Assembly (NCBI RefSeq): GCF_015667585.1
Contig: NZ_JADPEG010000010.1
Span: forward strand, 1-64,000
DNA from: Clostridium sp. D33t1_170424_F3
GTDB lineage: Bacteria > Bacillota > Clostridia > Oscillospirales > Acutalibacteraceae
DNA: 64,000 bases
Direction of reading: 5' to 3'
A program made the position numbers and the translations under genes. Positions 60,591 through 64,000 of this stretch are shown one piece after another. Under the pieces are notes generated by a model. The model had not been told where the DNA came from and did no database searches. It worked only from the letters and a program-made list of their open reading frames with translations. Within the stretch, counting starts at the first letter, position 1, and each line of letters opens with the position of its first letter.

Positions 60591-62975
60591 ATGAATCTTT
60601 CGATGAGATGGCTGAAGGAATTCGTGACGCTGGACGAAATGCCGATGCGGGATTTCACGGAAGCGATGACGATGAGCGGCTCCAAGGTGGAAGGCTGGGA
60701 AACCGAGGGCAGCGAGATTGAAAACATTGTGGTCGGCAAAGTGCTCAGCCTGGAAAAGCATCCGGATTCCGACCATTTGTGGATTTGCCAGATCGACGTG
60801 GGCGCGGATGCGCCGATCCAGATCGTAACCGGCGCACAGAACCTGAAAGAAAACGACGTTGTCCCGGCCGCGCTGCACAACTCCATTCTGCCGGGCGGCA
60901 AGAAGATCAAAAAGGGCAAGCTGCGCGGGGTGGAAAGCAACGGTATGCTTTGTTCCCTGGGCGAATTGGGCCTGACACAGCACGATTTCCCCTGCGCAGT
61001 GGAAGACGGCATCTTCGTCCTGAGCGACGACTGCGACCAAACCCTCGGTGCGCCCATCTGTGAAGCGATCGGCCTGAACGATACCAAGGTGGAATTTGAA
61101 ATCACCTCCAACCGTCCGGACTGCTTCTCCGTGATCGGCCTGGCGCGTGAAGCGGCGGCAACCTTTGATAAAGAGCTCCGCCTGTACACGCCGGCGGTCA
61201 AGGGCGGCAACGGCAGCTGCGAAAACCTGCTTGACGTAAAGGTGGAAGCTCCGGACCTCTGCTCCATCTACTCCGCCAAAATTGTAAAAAATGTGCGCGT
61301 GAAACCCTCTCCCCGCTGGATGCGCGAGCGCCTGCGCGCCATGGGTGTGCGCCCCATCAACAACATCGTAGACATCACCAACTATGTGATGCTGGAATAC
61401 GGCCAGCCGATGCACGCGTTCGATCTCCGCTTCGTCGACGAAGCGAAAATCCGTGTGCGCCGGGCCAAAGCAGGTGAAACCATCACGACGCTGGACGGTG
61501 TGGACCGCACTTTGACTGAGAAACAGCTCGTCATCGCGGACGCAAATAAGCCGATCGCCATCGCAGGCGTCATGGGCGGCGAATACAGCGGCATCATGGA
61601 CGACACCACAACGATCGTATTTGAGTCCGCCTGTTTTAACGGCGCTTCCGTTCGCACAACCGCGCGCGATCAGGGCATGCGTACCGACGCTTCCTCCCGC
61701 TATGAAAAGGGTCTGGATCCGAACAACTGTCTGCCCGCTCTGGAGCGCGCCTGCGAACTGGTCGAACTGCTCGACGCCGGCGACGTGATGGATGGCGTGG
61801 TGGTTGACAACCATTCCGGCAGCGAGCGCCGCAGGATTCATCTGGACGTCGACTGGACCAACCGTTTTCTCGACACGCACCTCACCGGTGAGGAAATGAG
61901 GGCAATCCTGAAAAAGCTGGATTGCACCTTCGACGGCGAGGATGTCCTCGTCCCCACCTTCCGTCCGGACCTGGAGCACAAGGCGGATATTGCCGAGGAA
62001 ATCGTACGTTTCTACGGCTATAACAGGGTGCCCGGCACCGACCTCGGCGGCGGCGCACAAGGCAAATATACACCCCGTCAGAAATTCCTTGCCAAGCTGA
62101 GCAACACCATGTTCGCGCTCGGCGCCAGCGAGATTATGACGTACTCCTTTATCAGCCCCAAATATTACGACAAAATCTGCATGCCAGCGGACCATCCTCT
62201 GCGCAAGTCCATCACCATCAGCAACCCGCTCGGCGAGGATACCAGCATCATGCGCACCGTCGCGCTTCCCTCTATGATGGAAGTCCTGTCCCGCAACTAC
62301 AACAACCGCAATGAGTCCGCCTGCCTGTTTGAACTGGCCAGCGAGTATATCCCCACCACGGAAGACCAGCTCCCTGAGGAAAAGACCACACTGATCGCCG
62401 GTATGTACGGCAACAAGGCCGATTTCTTTACTGTAAAGGGCATGGTCGAGCAGCTTCTCGCCGCTGTCTCCATGACCGATTATGACATTGCTGCTTCCAG
62501 CGAGGAATACAGCTACCATCCGGGCCGCTGCGCCGTGCTGAGCATTGACGGCAAGCGCTTGGGCGTCATCGGCGAGTTGCACCCGCAGGTTGCGGAGAAC
62601 TACGGCATTGGCGAGCGTGTCTACAGCTTCTCCCTCGACGTCGATCTGCTGTTCGCCTGCGCCAAGACGGAAAAGACCTACACGCCGCTGCCGAAATTCC
62701 CGGCTGTCACACGCGACCTGGCACTGCTCTGCGCCGATCAAATTCCGGTTCTCGACCTGGAAAAGGCCATTGTCAAGGGAGCCGGAAACCTGCTGGAAAA
62801 AATCAGGCTCTTTGACGTATACAAGGGTGCGCAGATCGAGGACGGTAAAAAAAGCGTCGCGTTCAGTATTACGCTGCGTTCCAATGACAATACTCTAACC
62901 GAAGAGCATACCACCACCGTGATGAAAAAGGTGATGGCGGAGCTGGAAAAGATCGGCGCGAATCTGCGCTCCTGA
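60591..62975 (+). CDS. pheT: phenylalanyl-tRNA synthetase beta subunit
   Basis: The editing and tRNA-binding subunit, 794 residues. It contains the EMAP/tRNA-binding domain near 40-150 (VVGKVLSLEKHPDSDHLWIC), the B3/B4 editing domain near 205-395 (SPRWMRERLRAMGVRPINNI), the B5 domain near 400-475 and the synthetase-like core. The C-terminal ferredoxin-fold anticodon-binding domain starts near 702 (LPKFPAVTRDLALLC). All domains are present and unbroken. A 731-residue open frame on the opposite strand is its shadow. Co-regulated with pheS by the T-box. Confidence 0.97.
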   Translation: MNLSMRWLKEFVTLDEMPMRDFTEAMTMSGSKVEGWETEGSEIENIVVGKVLSLEKHPDSDHLWICQIDVGADAPIQIVTGAQNLKENDVVPAALHNSILPGGKKIKKGKLRGVESNGMLCSLGELGLTQHDFPCAVEDGIFVLSDDCDQTLGAPICEAIGLNDTKVEFEITSNRPDCFSVIGLAREAAATFDKELRLYTPAVKGGNGSCENLLDVKVEAPDLCSIYSAKIVKNVRVKPSPRWMRERLRAMGVRPINNIVDITNYVMLEYGQPMHAFDLRFVDEAKIRVRRAKAGETITTLDGVDRTLTEKQLVIADANKPIAIAGVMGGEYSGIMDDTTTIVFESACFNGASVRTTARDQGMRTDASSRYEKGLDPNNCLPALERACELVELLDAGDVMDGVVVDNHSGSERRRIHLDVDWTNRFLDTHLTGEEMRAILKKLDCTFDGEDVLVPTFRPDLEHKADIAEEIVRFYGYNRVPGTDLGGGAQGKYTPRQKFLAKLSNTMFALGASEIMTYSFISPKYYDKICMPADHPLRKSITISNPLGEDTSIMRTVALPSMMEVLSRNYNNRNESACLFELASEYIPTTEDQLPEEKTTLIAGMYGNKADFFTVKGMVEQLLAAVSMTDYDIAASSEEYSYHPGRCAVLSIDGKRLGVIGELHPQVAENYGIGERVYSFSLDVDLLFACAKTEKTYTPLPKFPAVTRDLALLCADQIPVLDLEKAIVKGAGNLLEKIRLFDVYKGAQIEDGKKSVAFSITLRSNDNTLTEEHTTTVMKKVMAELEKIGANLRS

Positions 62976-63025
62976 GGATAACGTCCTTTTTTACAGCCTT
63001 TCCCATGCTGTTTACAAATTAAACC

Positions 63026-63054
63026 TTGAAATTGTGCGTTGTATGTTGTATCAT
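63026..63054 (+). promoter_or_regulatory. promoter of ireB
   Basis: TTGAAA (63026-63031), 17-base spacer, TATCAT (63049-63054), about 95 bases before the start codon. The 172-base gap after pheT is AT-rich and holds no gene. Confidence 0.55.
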
Positions 63055-63147
63055 ATATTATAAATATCATTATGTTTTCGGTGCACGTTGCATAAATCCT
63101 GACTTTATGCGGCGATATAAAAAGTATGATACATTGGAGGTGTTTCC

Positions 63148-63396
63148 ATGTTTGATGATAAGACAATGACCTTCTCTCTGGGGCAAAACCGTGAGGACGA
63201 TATCAAGCAGATCCTGACAATCGTGTATGACGCCCTGAAGGAAAAAGGATATAATCCGATCAGCCAGTTGGTCGGCTATATTTTGTCCGAAGATCCAACA
63301 TACATTACCACACATAACAACGCGCGCAGCCTGATCCGCAGAATCGACCGTGACGAACTGCTTCAGGTTCTGCTGAAATCCTATTTGGGCGATTAA
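63148..63396 (+). CDS. ireB: IreB-family regulatory phosphoprotein
   Basis: An 82-residue cytoplasmic protein of the UPF0297/YrzL family. In Enterococcus IreB is phosphorylated on N-terminal threonines by the PASTA kinase IreK and tunes cephalosporin tolerance. The N-terminus [20 protein letters not shown] has the candidate Thr residues 6 and 8; [20 protein letters not shown] and [17 protein letters not shown] complete the family pattern. In most Firmicutes it is followed by the ruvX/yqgF and DUF1292 genes; here a different small gene follows. Confidence 0.92.
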   Translation: MFDDKTMTFSLGQNREDDIKQILTIVYDALKEKGYNPISQLVGYILSEDPTYITTHNNARSLIRRIDRDELLQVLLKSYLGD

Positions 63397-63450
63397 GCCA
63401 CTGGACGAATGATATGAAATGAAATTCATGCATAGAAGGATGGTATCGAT

Positions 63451-63747
63451 ATGAGCGAAAAGAAGGAAACGCAGCAGTTCCCCATGTATAAAGGCAAGCC
63501 CTTGGTCCGTTGCGGCGACGTCATTTACTATGGCAGCATGAAAGATAAATACGTGATCAAAATGGAGATCAAAAGCAAAAAGACCGTGCAGGATATGGAG
63601 GTTGCAGACAAGGTGACCGTACAGCTGATGTACACCGACCCCAATATCCGTTCCCGCAAGCAGATTGTAAAATCCAGCGAAAAGGAAGGCCTGTATCTGG
63701 CGATGGATATCGCCGACGCCTGGCTGACCAGAGCGTTGGCCGAATAA
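63451..63747 (+). CDS. small conserved-looking protein, unrecognised
   Basis: A 98-residue soluble, basic protein. KGKPLVRCGDVIYYGSMKDK near 14-33 and YVIKMEIKSKKTVQDMEVAD near 34-53 suggest a small beta-barrel, and VTVQLMYTDPNIRSRKQIVK near 55-74 a continuation; the C-terminus is helical (LYLAMDIADAWLTRALAE). No membrane segment or signal. I recognise no family, but codon use and the ribosome site (AGAAGGATGG) look real. It lies 54 bases after ireB and ends at a strong terminator, so it is co-transcribed with a kinase target. Confidence 0.8.
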   Translation: MSEKKETQQFPMYKGKPLVRCGDVIYYGSMKDKYVIKMEIKSKKTVQDMEVADKVTVQLMYTDPNIRSRKQIVKSSEKEGLYLAMDIADAWLTRALAE

Positions 63748-63755
63748 AAATGTAC

Positions 63756-63790
63756 AAAAAGCCGGCGTTCTGAATAGACGCCGGCTTTTG
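63756..63790 (+). terminator. terminator of the ireB transcript
   Basis: AAAAAGCCGGCGT (63756-63768), loop of about 9, ACGCCGGCTTTTG, a 12-base-pair GC-rich stem with a T run directly after the small gene. Confidence 0.92.
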
Positions 63791-63845
63791 TATGTAAAGA
63801 AAGAACGGTTGCGTCGTAAAAACACAACCGCATACTGCACAAAGT

Positions 63846-63896
63846 AAAAACAGCGTTTGTGACTGGTTGTCTTAACCGTTCACAAACGCTGTTTTT
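63846..63896 (-). terminator. terminator of the gene entering from the right edge
   Basis: AAAAACAGCGTTTGTGA (63846-63862), 17-base loop, TCACAAACGCTGTTTTT (63880-63896), a perfect 17-base-pair stem. On the minus strand it directly follows a TAA at 63901-63899. Confidence 0.85.
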
Positions 63897-63898
63897 CT

Positions 63899-64000
63899 TT
63901 AATCTTCTGCTTTCAAATCTTTCGTTTCGTCTTTTATCTTTTTCACCGCAACGGCTTCCACCGTCTTGACGGTTTCTTCCTTCGGCTTTTCCCGGAACGG
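63899..64000 (-). CDS. C-terminal end of a gene cut by the window edge
   Basis: The last 102 bases read in one open minus-strand frame of 33 codons plus TAA. The visible tail is highly charged: KPKEETVKTVEAVAVKKIKD then ETKDLKAED. Such Lys/Glu-rich tails are common on ribosomal and other nucleic-acid-binding proteins, but the body lies outside the window and no identity can be given. The strong terminator just downstream supports a real gene end. Confidence 0.7.
   Translation of the reverse strand, partial: PFREKPKEETVKTVEAVAVKKIKDETKDLKAED

Noticed and set aside
60546-62741. 731-codon open frame on the minus strand
   Set aside because: Antisense to pheT, which is unmistakable; Ala/Val/Gly-rich shadow composition.

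Overview
The window comes from a spore-forming, Gram-positive member of the Clostridia, most likely an Oscillospiraceae/Ruminococcaceae-type bacterium. This rests on the PolC-type replicative polymerase, the sporulation genes sigG, spoIIGA and sigE, two CotF-like small coat proteins, a T-box in front of pheST, IreB, sortase-assembled pili, frequent TTG/GTG starts and low-GC-Firmicute promoters and terminators. No tRNA, rRNA, CRISPR array, insertion sequence or prophage was seen.

Layout. (1) 1-6.5 kb, minus strand: a histidine operon hisZ-G-D-C-B-A-I-E behind a strong promoter with an overlapping inverted repeat; hisH and hisF are absent. A possible SRP RNA lies at the left edge. (2) 6.5-18.5 kb, minus: HAD phosphatase, gamma-carbonic anhydrase, then the conserved block pyrH-frr-uppS-cdsA-dxr-rseP-ispG-polC (translation, isoprenoid/undecaprenyl and phospholipid supply, replication). 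(3) 18.5-22.6 kb: sigG and ppa (minus), then ylmC and rpsB-tsf (plus); rpsB-tsf is divergent from pyrH-frr instead of preceding it. (4) 22.9-35.5 kb, minus: a complete sortase-dependent pilus operon, in transcription order coiled-coil protein, signal peptidase I, 1992-residue tip adhesin, major pilin, class C sortase, minor pilin, small chimeric membrane protein, second sortase and an Rrf2 regulator. (5) 35.8-39.1 kb: a large PAS-GGDEF protein with a C-terminal winged-helix DNA-binding domain; its GGDEF active site is broken but the RxxD inhibitory site is kept. (6) 39.5-43.3 kb, minus: a reduced type IV pilus cluster (pilT, four small prepilin-like proteins, pilC). (7) 43.4-64 kb: transglutaminase lipoprotein, cca, a DNA glycosylase, a GH13 enzyme, sigE/spoIIGA, coat proteins, a MazF-type toxin without a visible antitoxin, nnr, acpS, glgP and malQ with a divergent LacI-family regulator, T-box-pheST, ireB, a small unknown gene and the end of a further gene.

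The most interesting region is 22.9-43.3 kb. Two surface-appendage systems, one sortase-built and one type IV-like, flank a single regulator whose architecture suggests that it reads cyclic-di-GMP through a retired GGDEF domain and binds DNA. That it controls either system is inference. The pilus operon also has a leader terminator, an internal hairpin between major pilin and sortase, and a tandem duplication that built a hybrid gene from sortase and pilin ends.

All calls are by reading; no database search, fold prediction or alignment program was run. Start codons were chosen from Shine-Dalgarno (SD) spacing and family N-termini, and several differ from the longest open frame.
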